The notes under the pieces are model-generated. The model had not been told where the DNA came from and did not search any database. It saw nothing but the letters and a program-made list of their open reading frames with translations. The position numbers were made by a program, and so were the translations under genes. Positions 41,227-50,532 of a DNA stretch of 64,000 nt are shown piece after piece. This DNA comes from Clostridia bacterium. Its GTDB lineage: Bacteria; Bacillota; Clostridia; Oscillospirales; CAG-272. Location of the stretch: NCBI GenBank assembly GCA_017504605.1, contig JAFVQW010000029.1:1-64000 (forward strand), read 5' to 3'. Positions within the stretch are counted from its first letter, which is position 1; each line of letters begins with the position of its first letter.

Positions 41227-44200
41227 TTAATCAAGGTCAACGCGCGAGAGCTTCTCGTGCCACTCGTCCATACTGATAAGAATGTCGCGGGGTCTGTTGC
41301 CGTTGGGCTCGCTGACTATTCCTATCGACTCCATAGCGTCGATATACTTCGCCGCCTTGCCGTAGCCTATGCTGAGCTTACGCTGCAAAAGCGAGGTTGA
41401 TACCTTCTTCGAGCGGATTGCGAGCTCGACGGCATCGAGGAAGCGCTGGTCGTTGTAGAGACCGGGCTGATCGTCGTCGTCCTCGTCATCGTCGTCAAAG
41501 CCGCCCTGCGACTTCTTATTGCCGCACTTCTGCGCCGCCTTGTTGATTTCGGTGAGAACGCTCTCGTCGTATTGCTCGCCCGAGGACTCGTTCTTAAGGA
41601 ATTTGATAACCGCCTCAACCTCGGAGTCGGATACGAAGGCGCCCTGAACGCGAAGCGGTGCGGTTCTGTCAACCGGCCAGTAGAGCATATCGCCCTTACT
41701 GAGCAGCTTCTCGGCACCACCCATATCGAATACCGTTCTCGAGTCGGTCTGCGAGGAGACCTTACAGGAAATTCTCGTGGGAATATTGGCCTTAATGTTA
41801 CCCGTTATGACCTGAACCGAGGGGCGCTGAGTGCCTATTACGAGGTGTATGCCCGCGGCACGCGCCTTCTGCGCTATTCTGAGTATAAGGTCCTCGACGG
41901 GGTCGCGCACCTGCATCATAAGGTCGGACAGCTCGTCGATAACGATAATTATCTTCGGCACGGGCTCGCCGAGCGAGGGGTCTGCCTCAACCTTTTCGTT
42001 GTAGGCGTCAATGTTACGAAGATAGTGCTTCTCGATAAGCTCGTATCTGCGCTCCATCTCCTCGACCGCCCACATAAGGGCGCCCGCCGCCTGCTTAGCC
42101 TCAGTGATGACGGGAATAAGAAGATGGGGAATACCGCTGTAAATCTTGAACTCTACCTTTTTGGGGTCTATCATAATGAACTTTATCTTGTCGGGCTTCG
42201 ACTTATAAAGCATACTCATCATAATAGCGTTAATGCATACCGACTTACCCATACCTGTAGCACCGCATATAAGCGCGTGCGGATATTTCGCAATATCGCC
42301 GAATATGGGATTTCCCGCAACGTCCTTGCCTATGGAAACGAAGGTGGGAGAGGGAGCATCTCGGAATTCATCGGTCTCAAGGAGCTCACGCAGACGTACC
42401 GTCTTGGGATTTTTGTTGGGAATTTCGAAGCCTATCGCACTCTTGCCGGGGATAGGCGCCTCCATACGCACGCCCGCAACCGCGAGGTTGAGCTCTATAT
42501 CCTCAAATCGTCCCGTAATCTCGCGTACCTTAACGCCGCGTGCGGGAACGACCTCGTATCTCGTAATTCGCGGGCCTATATCAACGCCCTTGATTGAGGC
42601 CATAACGTTAAAGGAGTCGAGCGTTTCTATAAGAATTCTGGTATTTTCCTTGATTTCCGCGCTGAGCTGCTCGTCGTCCTTCTTCGGGTCGAGACCGAGC
42701 AGGTCAATTGGGGGAAGCTCAAAGTCCGAGTAGTCGGGCTTTTTGTTTTCGGGAGCGGCCTCCTCGGGCTCCTCGTCATAATCTTCGTCGGGCTCGTCGT
42801 ATTCGAAGGGGGGCTCGTCGTCCTCGGGGAGCACCTCGTCCCGCTCCTCAAATTCCTCGTAGGTCTCGGGCTCCTCGTCGGTGTCTGTCTCTTCGACAAT
42901 TACCTCGGGCTCGTCCTCAGCCTCGTCCTCAGCCTCGTCTTCTGTCTCGGGCTCGGTGACGGTCCCGCTGCCGCGGAACATCGTAAACATATTCTGATAG
43001 GATTTTATCGCGGGATTTTGCTCCTCGGGGGGGATAGCCTCGGGCTCGTCCTCGTCGATACGGTCCTCCTCGGGCTCCGTGGGCTCGCCGTATTCATCGA
43101 TAGGCTCGTCCTCGTCCTCTTTCATTTCCTCGGGCTCCTCGGGGGCAAACGCCGAGAGGGGAGTGCGCTCGGTATAGAGGGTGTCGGGCTCCTGTATCTC
43201 GCTCTCGCCCTCGTTCTCAAGGCCGAAGAAAATCTCCTCGGGCTCCTCGACGGTCGGGGGCGTGTAGGGCTTGAAGACGGGTTCTGCCTCGGGCTTCGTC
43301 TCGGGCTCGCTCGTCACGAAGGTAGAGGCCACGGGGCTCGGCTCGGTGTAGCTCGGAGCCGTATAAATGGGCTCCTCTTTTTCATAGACGGGTGCCGTAT
43401 AGGTCGGCTCTTGCGCCGTATAGGCAGGCTCGGTGTATACCGTCTCCTCCTCGGGCTCGGGAGTGCCGAAGTGCATCTCGTAGGAGGCCTCGAGCTTCTC
43501 CCGCTTTGGCGACTCCGTCTTTTCTATTTTCATCGTAACTGCATCGGGCCTCTCGCTCGGCGCGGGAGCGAAGCTCTCGCTGGCGGTGCTCGTAAATTCT
43601 ACGCGCTTTTCGGGTGCGGGAGCATCTCCGCGGTGGGTGGGCACGCTCTCGGAGCGGCGGCTTGCGATAATCTCCGCCTTGCGGCGCTCGAAGGCCTCTC
43701 TTGCGAGGGCTCTTTTCGCATCCTCCTCGGTCAGACCCGATATACTCTCGGCGACGGTGGGATATTCGCGCTCCTCCTTGACACGGGAGGAGGGCTTAGC
43801 CGCAATCGCCTCGCTCGAGGCGAGCTTCAGCGGGTCAAAGTCGCTCGTGAATACGCTGTCGGCATCCTCGTCGGTGGGATAGCAGGGGGTAGGTATCGGC
43901 TCGCTGTCGTACGCGGGCGTGCTCTCGGGTGTCTCGGCGCTCGGGGCGGCATAGCTCGGGTCCTCCCATACGTCGAAGGCATCGGTGTAGATTTTCTTAT
44001 CCGAGCGCACGTACTCACGCTCGGGCACCTCGTTATCGATATCCGACGGCTCCTCAGCGCCGTCGTAGGCGCTCTTGTGATGCACGCGGCTTTGCAGAGT
44101 GGGGCGAGCCTCGAGGTCCTCGTTGCTCCTCGTCTCGAGAATACCGAGCTCGGTAATCTCAAGAGTTTTAAGACCGTTATCAACCTCGAAGAAGTCGTCC

Positions 44201-44859
44201 GCACCGAGCTCTGCGTTCTTTTTGGCATCGCTCTTGCGCTGCTTTTTAGATGCCTTTCTGCTCGTGTGCGAGTCCTTGATTTTCTTTTCGGTGCGCGCGC
44301 AGGCGAACACTATGCGGCGAAGAATTCCCGTGAAGAATTTTGAGAGAACCCTCTTGCTCTTCGAGAAATAGAAGAGAATATACAGAACGAGCGCGGTGCA
44401 GGTGAGAATAATCAGACCCACTCTGCCGACCACGGTAATTATTCCGTAGGCAACTATGCTGCCGATATATCCGCCGCCCTTGGCAGCGAGACCGTCCTTA
44501 TAAAACTCTTCGGGTGCGAAGACGAGCTCCTGACCCCAATAGGTGATTGCATAGGCGAAGGCCGCCGTGGCAACGACAGCGCCGAGCGAGAAGAAAATGC
44601 GCGAGAGGAGCATCTTATTCGCCAAATCAAAGGAATAATAAATAGCGTGGAGCACGAGCAGCACGGGAATGGCGTATGCGCCCACCGAGAAAAGTCCGAG
44701 GAAGAGCCTCGATATAAATCTTCCCGCCGTTCCGCTGTCCTGCATAATGAAGCAAAGGCAGATGAATACCGCGAATGCCACGAGAATAATCGGCACGGCA
44801 CGGTGAAAGCCGGTGAGCGAGAGATAAGAGGTGTCCTTTTTATTGTTTCTGTCGGTCAT
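41227..44859 (-). CDS. ftsK: DNA translocase FtsK/SpoIIIE with an unusually long acidic linker
   Basis: This 1210-residue protein is clearly longer than the usual about 800. Four transmembrane helices lie in the first 160 residues. A linker of about 550 residues (about 230-750) is rich in Glu, Pro and Thr with many EPxYTAP-like repeats. The RecA-like motor follows, with Walker A CGATGMGKSVCINAIM (about 866) and IIVIDELSDLMMQ, and a C-terminal gamma winged helix (about 1133-1206, RSKKVSTSLLQRKLSIGYGK). It pumps DNA through the septum at division or sporulation. The ATG at 44859 was chosen near AAAGGA. Confidence 0.93.
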   Translation of the reverse strand: MTDRNNKKDTSYLSLTGFHRAVPIILVAFAVFICLCFIMQDSGTAGRFISRLFLGLFSVGAYAIPVLLVLHAIYYSFDLANKMLLSRIFFSLGAVVATAAFAYAITYWGQELVFAPEEFYKDGLAAKGGGYIGSIVAYGIITVVGRVGLIILTCTALVLYILFYFSKSKRVLSKFFTGILRRIVFACARTEKKIKDSHTSRKASKKQRKSDAKKNAELGADDFFEVDNGLKTLEITELGILETRSNEDLEARPTLQSRVHHKSAYDGAEEPSDIDNEVPEREYVRSDKKIYTDAFDVWEDPSYAAPSAETPESTPAYDSEPIPTPCYPTDEDADSVFTSDFDPLKLASSEAIAAKPSSRVKEEREYPTVAESISGLTEEDAKRALAREAFERRKAEIIASRRSESVPTHRGDAPAPEKRVEFTSTASESFAPAPSERPDAVTMKIEKTESPKREKLEASYEMHFGTPEPEEETVYTEPAYTAQEPTYTAPVYEKEEPIYTAPSYTEPSPVASTFVTSEPETKPEAEPVFKPYTPPTVEEPEEIFFGLENEGESEIQEPDTLYTERTPLSAFAPEEPEEMKEDEDEPIDEYGEPTEPEEDRIDEDEPEAIPPEEQNPAIKSYQNMFTMFRGSGTVTEPETEDEAEDEAEDEPEVIVEETDTDEEPETYEEFEERDEVLPEDDEPPFEYDEPDEDYDEEPEEAAPENKKPDYSDFELPPIDLLGLDPKKDDEQLSAEIKENTRILIETLDSFNVMASIKGVDIGPRITRYEVVPARGVKVREITGRFEDIELNLAVAGVRMEAPIPGKSAIGFEIPNKNPKTVRLRELLETDEFRDAPSPTFVSIGKDVAGNPIFGDIAKYPHALICGATGMGKSVCINAIMMSMLYKSKPDKIKFIMIDPKKVEFKIYSGIPHLLIPVITEAKQAAGALMWAVEEMERRYELIEKHYLRNIDAYNEKVEADPSLGEPVPKIIIVIDELSDLMMQVRDPVEDLILRIAQKARAAGIHLVIGTQRPSVQVITGNIKANIPTRISCKVSSQTDSRTVFDMGGAEKLLSKGDMLYWPVDRTAPLRVQGAFVSDSEVEAVIKFLKNESSGEQYDESVLTEINKAAQKCGNKKSQGGFDDDDEDDDDQPGLYNDQRFLDAVELAIRSKKVSTSLLQRKLSIGYGKAAKYIDAMESIGIVSEPNGNRPRDILISMDEWHEKLSRVDLD

Positions 44860-44936
44860 TTTCTTAACGTTGTCCTTTCGCATTTTATGGCAGGTTCTCA
44901 CGCCGCTATGGCGGAGAATATAATTTCCTATCTTAT

Positions 44937-44965
44937 ATCTTATCAAAATTTTGGGGCGATTACAA
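44937..44965 (-). promoter_or_regulatory. promoter of ftsK
   Basis: On the minus strand TTGTAA, 17 nt, TAAGAT, 77 nt before the chosen start. Confidence 0.55.
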
Positions 44966-45027
44966 GAGGAAAAGGGAAAATATTTTAATAAAAATGCGAT
45001 TATAATGCGCACGGGCGCAAAATTACC

Positions 45028-45056
45028 TTGACAACGCGAGCCTTTTCTGCTAAAAT
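45028..45056 (+). promoter_or_regulatory. promoter of cysS
   Basis: TTGACA, 17 nt, TAAAAT, with a short leader of about 45 nt before the ATG at 45108. Confidence 0.8.
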
Positions 45057-45107
45057 GGTAAGCGGTGAAATATATCATGCCGCAGCATCGGCAGAGAGAG
45101 GACATAT

Positions 45108-46541
45108 ATGCTTTTATACAATTCGCTTACAAGACAGAAGGAAGAATTCAAGCCGCGCGAGGCGGGACGGGTGTCGATGTACACCTGCGGCCCTACCGTA
45201 TATCACTTCGCGCATATCGGAAACCTGCGCACCTACACTATGGAGGACGTGCTTGAAAAATATCTTCGCTATATCGGCAACGACGTGAAGCGCGTAATGA
45301 ACGTTACCGACGTCGGACACCTCACGAGCGACGGCGACACGGGTGAGGATAAGATGCTTAAGGGCGCCCGCCGCGAGCATAAGACGGTTATGGAGATTGC
45401 AAAGTTTTATACCGACGCCTTCTTCCGTGACTGCGCCGAGCTTAATATCAAGACCCCCGACGTCGTCGAGCCCGCTACCAACTGCATCGACGATTTTATA
45501 GATATGGTAAAAACGCTTCTCGATAAGGGCTATGCCTACGAGATGGGCGGTAACGTGTATTTCGATACCTCGAAGCTCGATAAATATTACGTGTTCGGCG
45601 ACTTTTCCGAGGAGGACCTCGCCGTCGGCGTGCGCGAGAGCGTTGAGGAGGATACGAATAAGAGAAACAAGGCCGACTTCGTGCTTTGGTTTACCAAGTC
45701 GAAGTTTGAGGACCAGGAGCTGAAGTGGGATTCTCCCTTCGGTGTCGGCTATCCCGGCTGGCATATCGAGTGCTCCTGTATCGCACGGCGGCACCTCGGC
45801 GAATATCTCGATATACACTGCGGCGGTATTGATAACGCCTTCCCGCACCACACGAACGAGATAGCGCAGAGCGAGTCTGCCTTCGGTCACGAGTGGTGTA
45901 ACTATTGGTTCCACGTCTCGCATCTTAACACCAACTCGGGTAAGATGTCGAAGTCGAAGGGTGAGTTTCTCACCGTTTCGCTTCTCAAGGAGAAGGGCTA
46001 TGCGCCCCTCGTATACCGCTTCTTCTGTATGCAGTCGCATTACAGAAAGAACCTTGTGTTCTCCTGGGAGAACCTTGATAATGCAAGGAGCGCGTACGAC
46101 AAGCTCGTGGCGAGGGTCGCCGCGCTTAAGCCTCTTGGCAAGGAGCCCGATGCCGCGGCCTTTGCAGAGGGTAAGCGGCGCTTCACCGATGCGCTCGATA
46201 ACGACCTTAACACCTCGCTCGCCGTGACCGCGCTTTACGACGTCTTTAAGCTTCCGACCGATGATGATACCAAGCTCGCGCTTATTCGCGATTTTGAGAG
46301 GGTTCTCGACCTCGGGCTTATCGAGGCGGCCGAGGCTCGCCGCAGGGCGGATGAGAAGAGCGAGGAGAGCTCCGTCGACCCCGAGCTTCTCGCATATATC
46401 AATTTGCAGATTGAGGCAAGGCGCGCGGCCAAGGCCGATAAAAACTACGCCGAGGCTGACAGAATAAGAGCAGAGCTGCTCTCGCGCGGCATCACTCTTA
46501 TAGACACCAAGGACGGAACGAGGTTCACTCTTTCCGAATGA
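45108..46541 (+). CDS. cysS: cysteine--tRNA ligase
   Basis: This 477-residue class I synthetase has the HIGH motif in TCGPTVYHFAHIGNLRTY, the zinc site in IECSCIARRHLG and the KMSKS loop SGKMSKSKGEFLT (about residue 278). The helical C-terminal domain ends normally. GAGAGGA precedes the ATG. It heads an operon with the Sel1 protein gene, whose ATG overlaps its stop by 4 nt. Confidence 0.97.
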   Translation: MLLYNSLTRQKEEFKPREAGRVSMYTCGPTVYHFAHIGNLRTYTMEDVLEKYLRYIGNDVKRVMNVTDVGHLTSDGDTGEDKMLKGARREHKTVMEIAKFYTDAFFRDCAELNIKTPDVVEPATNCIDDFIDMVKTLLDKGYAYEMGGNVYFDTSKLDKYYVFGDFSEEDLAVGVRESVEEDTNKRNKADFVLWFTKSKFEDQELKWDSPFGVGYPGWHIECSCIARRHLGEYLDIHCGGIDNAFPHHTNEIAQSESAFGHEWCNYWFHVSHLNTNSGKMSKSKGEFLTVSLLKEKGYAPLVYRFFCMQSHYRKNLVFSWENLDNARSAYDKLVARVAALKPLGKEPDAAAFAEGKRRFTDALDNDLNTSLAVTALYDVFKLPTDDDTKLALIRDFERVLDLGLIEAAEARRRADEKSEESSVDPELLAYINLQIEARRAAKADKNYAEADRIRAELLSRGITLIDTKDGTRFTLSE

Positions 46542-47329
46542 TTGATATGGATGTAAAAACCGCTAACGTTCTTTTTCTCGAGGGTGAGAGGGAGCGTGCG
46601 GCAGAGCTTTACTCCGAGCTCGCCTCGGAGGGCGACTCCGAGGCGGCCTTCAACTACGCCTACTGCCTTCTTATGGGAGAGGGGACGGAGAGGAACGAGG
46701 CTCTTGCCAAGAGCTACTTTACCTTCGCTCTCGGGCTTCGCGGGGGAGATGCATCGTATAACCTCGCCGTTATGTATCTTCACGGCAGAGGGGTGCGGCG
46801 CGACTTTTCCCGCGCGTACTCGCATATGTACGACGCCGCTCGCGGCGGCTGTCTTGAGGCACAGCTTTACCTCGGAATAGCGCACACCCTCGGCTCGCTC
46901 TTCGAGCCGGATATTATCGCGATATCGAGAATACCCTTCCACAAGCCGATATACAGGACGGAGGGGCTCTATCTTGGCGGCGACGTGCCCGATGCCGAGC
47001 GCGACGAGGAGCTGATGCGCTCCGCCGTTCGCCACGACCCGGGGACTGCTCTGCGCTGGTTTCAGATTGCCGCGCGGCACGACCCGACCTATACCGAGGA
47101 GCTCTCGCAGAAGAGTAAATTTCTCTATGCGCGCTGCTACATAGACGGTCTCGGCACCGATTTCAACCGCGAGAGAGGGAACAGTCTTATGCTTCTTGCC
47201 GCGGCCGACGGCTCTGCCGATGCCTACGCCTATCTCGAGACCGAGGCACCGTACGTGCTCGAGGGCCTTCGGGATGAGGAGCTTATTGCAAAAATACGCG
47301 GACAGGAGAGAATTCTTCCGCCCGCCTGA
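46538..47329 (+). CDS. Sel1/TPR-like repeat protein
   Basis: This 263-residue soluble protein is made of helical Sel1-type repeats, visible as AAFNYAYCLLMGEGTERNEA, ASYNLAVMYLHGRGVRRDFS and ARCYIDGLGTDFNRERGN. Such proteins mediate protein contacts. There is no signal peptide, so it is cytoplasmic. Coupling to cysS by ATGA overlap is seen; the reason for it is not clear. Confidence 0.85.
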   Translation: MIDMDVKTANVLFLEGERERAAELYSELASEGDSEAAFNYAYCLLMGEGTERNEALAKSYFTFALGLRGGDASYNLAVMYLHGRGVRRDFSRAYSHMYDAARGGCLEAQLYLGIAHTLGSLFEPDIIAISRIPFHKPIYRTEGLYLGGDVPDAERDEELMRSAVRHDPGTALRWFQIAARHDPTYTEELSQKSKFLYARCYIDGLGTDFNRERGNSLMLLAAADGSADAYAYLETEAPYVLEGLRDEELIAKIRGQERILPPA

Positions 47330-47375
47330 ATTTTGACGCTTACCCTAATGCTTTAAAAGAAAAGAGGAAAACGCC

Positions 47376-47873
47376 GTGACAGTGCACCCGAGAATTATGC
47401 TTGCTCTGCGCATAGTCCTGCTTACTCTTATTGCCGCAACACTCGTCTTTATATTCGTCAACTCGGCGCTCCCGCCCGAGAAGAGCAGTGAGGCGAGCGA
47501 CGGCTTTAGCGACTTTATAGCGACCATTATACCCCCCGATACCACCCTCGGCGGGTTTATCAAGGACTATATAAGGAAAATAGCGCATTTTACCGAATAC
47601 GGACTTCTCGGTATGCTTCTTGCACTTTATCTGTCGCTTTTTGCAAAGAGGCGGGTGCGGGCGGCACTTTTCTCGCCGCTTTTCGCCCTTGTCGTCGGCT
47701 TTATTGACGAGAGCATACAGATAGCCTCGAAGAGGGGCCCCGAGATACTTGACGTTTGGATTGATATCGGCGGATTCGTCTTCTTTTCGCTTATTGCCTA
47801 CGGCGTGATTTTTTTGGTGTGGCAGGCGGTGAGACTGCTTCGCACGAAGAAGACGGAAATAAAAGAGGGCTGA
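47376..47873 (+). CDS. VanZ family membrane protein
   Basis: This 165-residue protein has four transmembrane helices (about residues 9-29, 62-82, 92-110 and 128-150). The VanZ signature residues are present in RKIAHFTEYGLLG and DESIQIASKRGPEILDVWID. VanZ-like proteins can affect teicoplanin sensitivity or lipid handling; the native role is unclear. The GTG at 47376 has GAGG 8 nt upstream. The DUF512 gene starts 8 nt after its stop. Confidence 0.9.
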   Translation: MTVHPRIMLALRIVLLTLIAATLVFIFVNSALPPEKSSEASDGFSDFIATIIPPDTTLGGFIKDYIRKIAHFTEYGLLGMLLALYLSLFAKRRVRAALFSPLFALVVGFIDESIQIASKRGPEILDVWIDIGGFVFFSLIAYGVIFLVWQAVRLLRTKKTEIKEG

Positions 47874-47881
47874 CAGAAAAT

Positions 47882-49180
47882 ATGGTAAAAATTACAGAGG
47901 TTGAGAGAGGCTCGCATGCGGCGCGCGCGAGACTGCGCGTCGGCGACCTGCTCACACATATAAACGGAAATGAAATAAACGACGTTCTCGATTACAGGTT
48001 TTACCTGAGTGAGAGCAGAATTACTCTTACGCTTTTACGCGGAAGGAGAAGGCTTACGCGAAGGATTAGGAAGGACGAGTACGACGATATAGGTCTCGGC
48101 TTCGACAGCGCGCTTATGGACGAGAAGCAGCACTGTAAAAACGGCTGTATATTCTGCTTTATCGACCAGAACCCCGCGGGACTTCGCGAAACGCTTTATT
48201 TTAAGGACGACGACTCGCGCCTGTCCTTTCTTCACGGTAATTACGTAACCCTTACGAATATGACCGAGAGCGACGTGGAAAGAATTATAAAAATGCATAT
48301 ATCTCCCGTCAATATCTCGGTACATACCACAAATCCCGCTCTTCGCGTTAAAATGATGAAGAACAAGAACGCGGGAGCGGTGCTTAAATACCTTGACGAT
48401 TTTCACAACGCGGGTATTTCTATGTGCGGACAAATCGTGCTCTGCCGCGGCGTTAACGACGGTGAGGAGCTTCTTCGCACAATGCGCGATCTTGCTAAGT
48501 ATTCGGATACCATGGGCAGCGTTTCGGTTGTTCCCGCGGGACTTACGGCGCACAGAGAGGGGCTTTATCCTCTTTCGGATTTCACGCCGTCCGAGGCCTC
48601 TGCCATTATAGATATGATAGACGGCTTCGAAAAAGACGAGCGCGGCGGCGCACCCTCGCGTATGTTCTTTGCCGCGGACGAGCTGTATCTTAAGGCGGGG
48701 AGGGAAATACCCCCTGCCGATTATTATGAGGATTATCCGCAGCTTGAGAACGGTGTTGGAATGCTTCGCTCGGTGAGCGAGGAATTCTTTTCTGCAATTG
48801 ATGGGACGGCCTCGGGTAATACCGAGCGCACGGTCAGTGTCGCGACGGGCGTGGCGGCATACCCCATGATTTTGGATTTTTCCACACGCCTTATGGCTAA
48901 ACGCCCAAATCTGACAATAAATGTTTACAAAATAATAAATCACTTCTTTGGAGAGAGCATAACCGTTGCGGGGCTTCTTACGGGTGAGGATATATCGCTC
49001 CAGCTTGCGGATAAGCCGCTCGGCGAGGAGCTTCTCATTCCCGAGAACGCACTGCGCGACGGCGAGGACGTCTTCCTCTGCGGTATGACGCTTAAGGAGC
49101 TTAGCGAGAGGCTCGGTGTCCCCGTGCGCCCTGTCGGCTGCGACGGCAGAGAGCTTCTCGAGGCACTTCTCGGAGAATGA
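47882..49180 (+). CDS. DUF512 protein with PDZ domain and radical-SAM-like CxxxCxxC motif
   Basis: This 432-residue protein has an N-terminal PDZ-like domain (ARLRVGDLLTHINGNEI). Cysteines follow in HCKNGCIFCFIDQNP (about residue 83), which resembles a radical-SAM [4Fe-4S] site. HGNYVTLTNMTESDVERI and the C-terminal DUF512 domain come after (SVATGVAAYPMI). The family, often found before der, has no firm function; an iron-sulfur enzyme is likely. The ATG at 47882 has AGAGGG upstream; an in-frame start inside vanZ was rejected. Confidence 0.88.
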   Translation: MVKITEVERGSHAARARLRVGDLLTHINGNEINDVLDYRFYLSESRITLTLLRGRRRLTRRIRKDEYDDIGLGFDSALMDEKQHCKNGCIFCFIDQNPAGLRETLYFKDDDSRLSFLHGNYVTLTNMTESDVERIIKMHISPVNISVHTTNPALRVKMMKNKNAGAVLKYLDDFHNAGISMCGQIVLCRGVNDGEELLRTMRDLAKYSDTMGSVSVVPAGLTAHREGLYPLSDFTPSEASAIIDMIDGFEKDERGGAPSRMFFAADELYLKAGREIPPADYYEDYPQLENGVGMLRSVSEEFFSAIDGTASGNTERTVSVATGVAAYPMILDFSTRLMAKRPNLTINVYKIINHFFGESITVAGLLTGEDISLQLADKPLGEELLIPENALRDGEDVFLCGMTLKELSERLGVPVRPVGCDGRELLEALLGE

Positions 49181-49203
49181 TTTTTTGAAAGGGAGGCGAG
49201 AGT

Positions 49204-50532
49204 ATGTCAAAGCCTATCGTTGCTATCGTCGGCAGACCCAACGTCGGCAAGAGCACGCTTTTTAATAAGCTCATCGGTGAGCGCCGCTCGATAGTGGAGG
49301 ACCTACCGGGAGTTACCCGCGACAGAATATACGCGGAGGCGGAGTGGCGCGACCGCAAATTCGTGCTGATTGATACGGGCGGAATTGAGCCCAAGAGTGA
49401 CGACACTATACTGAAGCAGATGAGAACCCAGGCGGAGATTGCGGTTGCGAGCGCCGACGTTATAGTTTTTATGTGCGATATCCGCGCGGGCCTTCTTGCC
49501 GACGACAGAGATATTGCCATTATGCTTAAGCGCTCGGGCAAGCCGATTATCCTCGCCGTCAACAAGATTGACAGAGTAGGCGAGCCGCCGCTCGAGTTTT
49601 ACGAGTTTTTCGAGCTCGGCTTCGAGCGCGAGCCTATCTCGCTTTCCTCGCTTCACGGCTCGGGAACGGGAGATTTGCTCGATGCGATAATCGAGGAGTG
49701 CGACTTCTCGGACTCCGACGGCGATGACGAGGGAGTAATCAACGTCGCGGTTATAGGAAAGCCGAACGCGGGAAAATCCTCAATTATCAACCGTATGTGC
49801 GGCGAGGACAGAGTTATCGTTTCGGATATTGCGGGAACCACGCGCGATGCCGTCGATACGAGAGTAGAGAACTCGCACGGCATATACAACTTCATTGATA
49901 CCGCGGGTATTCGCCGTCATTCCAAGGTTGAGGACAGGATTGAGAAGTTCAGCGTAATACGCGCACAAATGGCAATCGAGCGCGCCGACGTCTGCCTTCT
50001 TATGATTGATGCCAAGGACGGTGTTACCGAGCAGGACGAGAAGATTGCGGGACTTGCCCACGAGGCGGGGAAGGCCTGTATTATAGTAATCAACAAGTGG
50101 GACGCGGTGGAGAAGGATAACGGCACCGTAAACCGCTACAACAACGAAATCAGAACCGCGCTCGCTTATATGCCCTATGCTCCGATTATCTACGTCTCGG
50201 CCCTGACGGGTCAGCGCTGCGCCGCGATATACGAGCTTATCAATTCGGTACGTGCCGAGAGCCTTCGCCGCGTATCTACGGGTATGCTGAACGACCTCTT
50301 AAACGATGCGATGACGAGGGTTCAGCCCCCCTCGGATAAGGGTAAGAGACTTAAGATTTACTATATGACCGAGACGTCGGTCGCACCCCCGACCTTCGTT
50401 ATATTCTGCAACAGTGAGGAGCTTTTCCACTTCTCCTATCGCAGATATATCGAGAACTGCTTACGCGACACCTTTGGCTTCGCGGGCACGCCGATAAGGC
50501 TGGTCATTCGCCAGAAGGGAGATGAGGTGTAA
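49204..50532 (+). CDS. der: ribosome biogenesis GTPase Der
   Basis: This 442-residue protein has two tandem GTPase domains: G1 GRPNVGKSTLFNK (residue 9) with NKID, and a second G1 GKPNAGKSSIIN (about 184) with DIAGTTRDAVDT and NKWD. A KH-like C-terminal domain follows. Der is needed for 50S assembly. AAGGGAGG precedes the ATG. Its TAA overlaps the obg start (TAATG), so the two ribosome-assembly GTPases are coupled. Confidence 0.97.
   Translation: MSKPIVAIVGRPNVGKSTLFNKLIGERRSIVEDLPGVTRDRIYAEAEWRDRKFVLIDTGGIEPKSDDTILKQMRTQAEIAVASADVIVFMCDIRAGLLADDRDIAIMLKRSGKPIILAVNKIDRVGEPPLEFYEFFELGFEREPISLSSLHGSGTGDLLDAIIEECDFSDSDGDDEGVINVAVIGKPNAGKSSIINRMCGEDRVIVSDIAGTTRDAVDTRVENSHGIYNFIDTAGIRRHSKVEDRIEKFSVIRAQMAIERADVCLLMIDAKDGVTEQDEKIAGLAHEAGKACIIVINKWDAVEKDNGTVNRYNNEIRTALAYMPYAPIIYVSALTGQRCAAIYELINSVRAESLRRVSTGMLNDLLNDAMTRVQPPSDKGKRLKIYYMTETSVAPPTFVIFCNSEELFHFSYRRYIENCLRDTFGFAGTPIRLVIRQKGDEV

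Noticed and set aside
45057..45107. T-box riboswitch before cysS
   Set aside because: The leader is only about 45 nt, too short for a T-box stem I and antiterminator.
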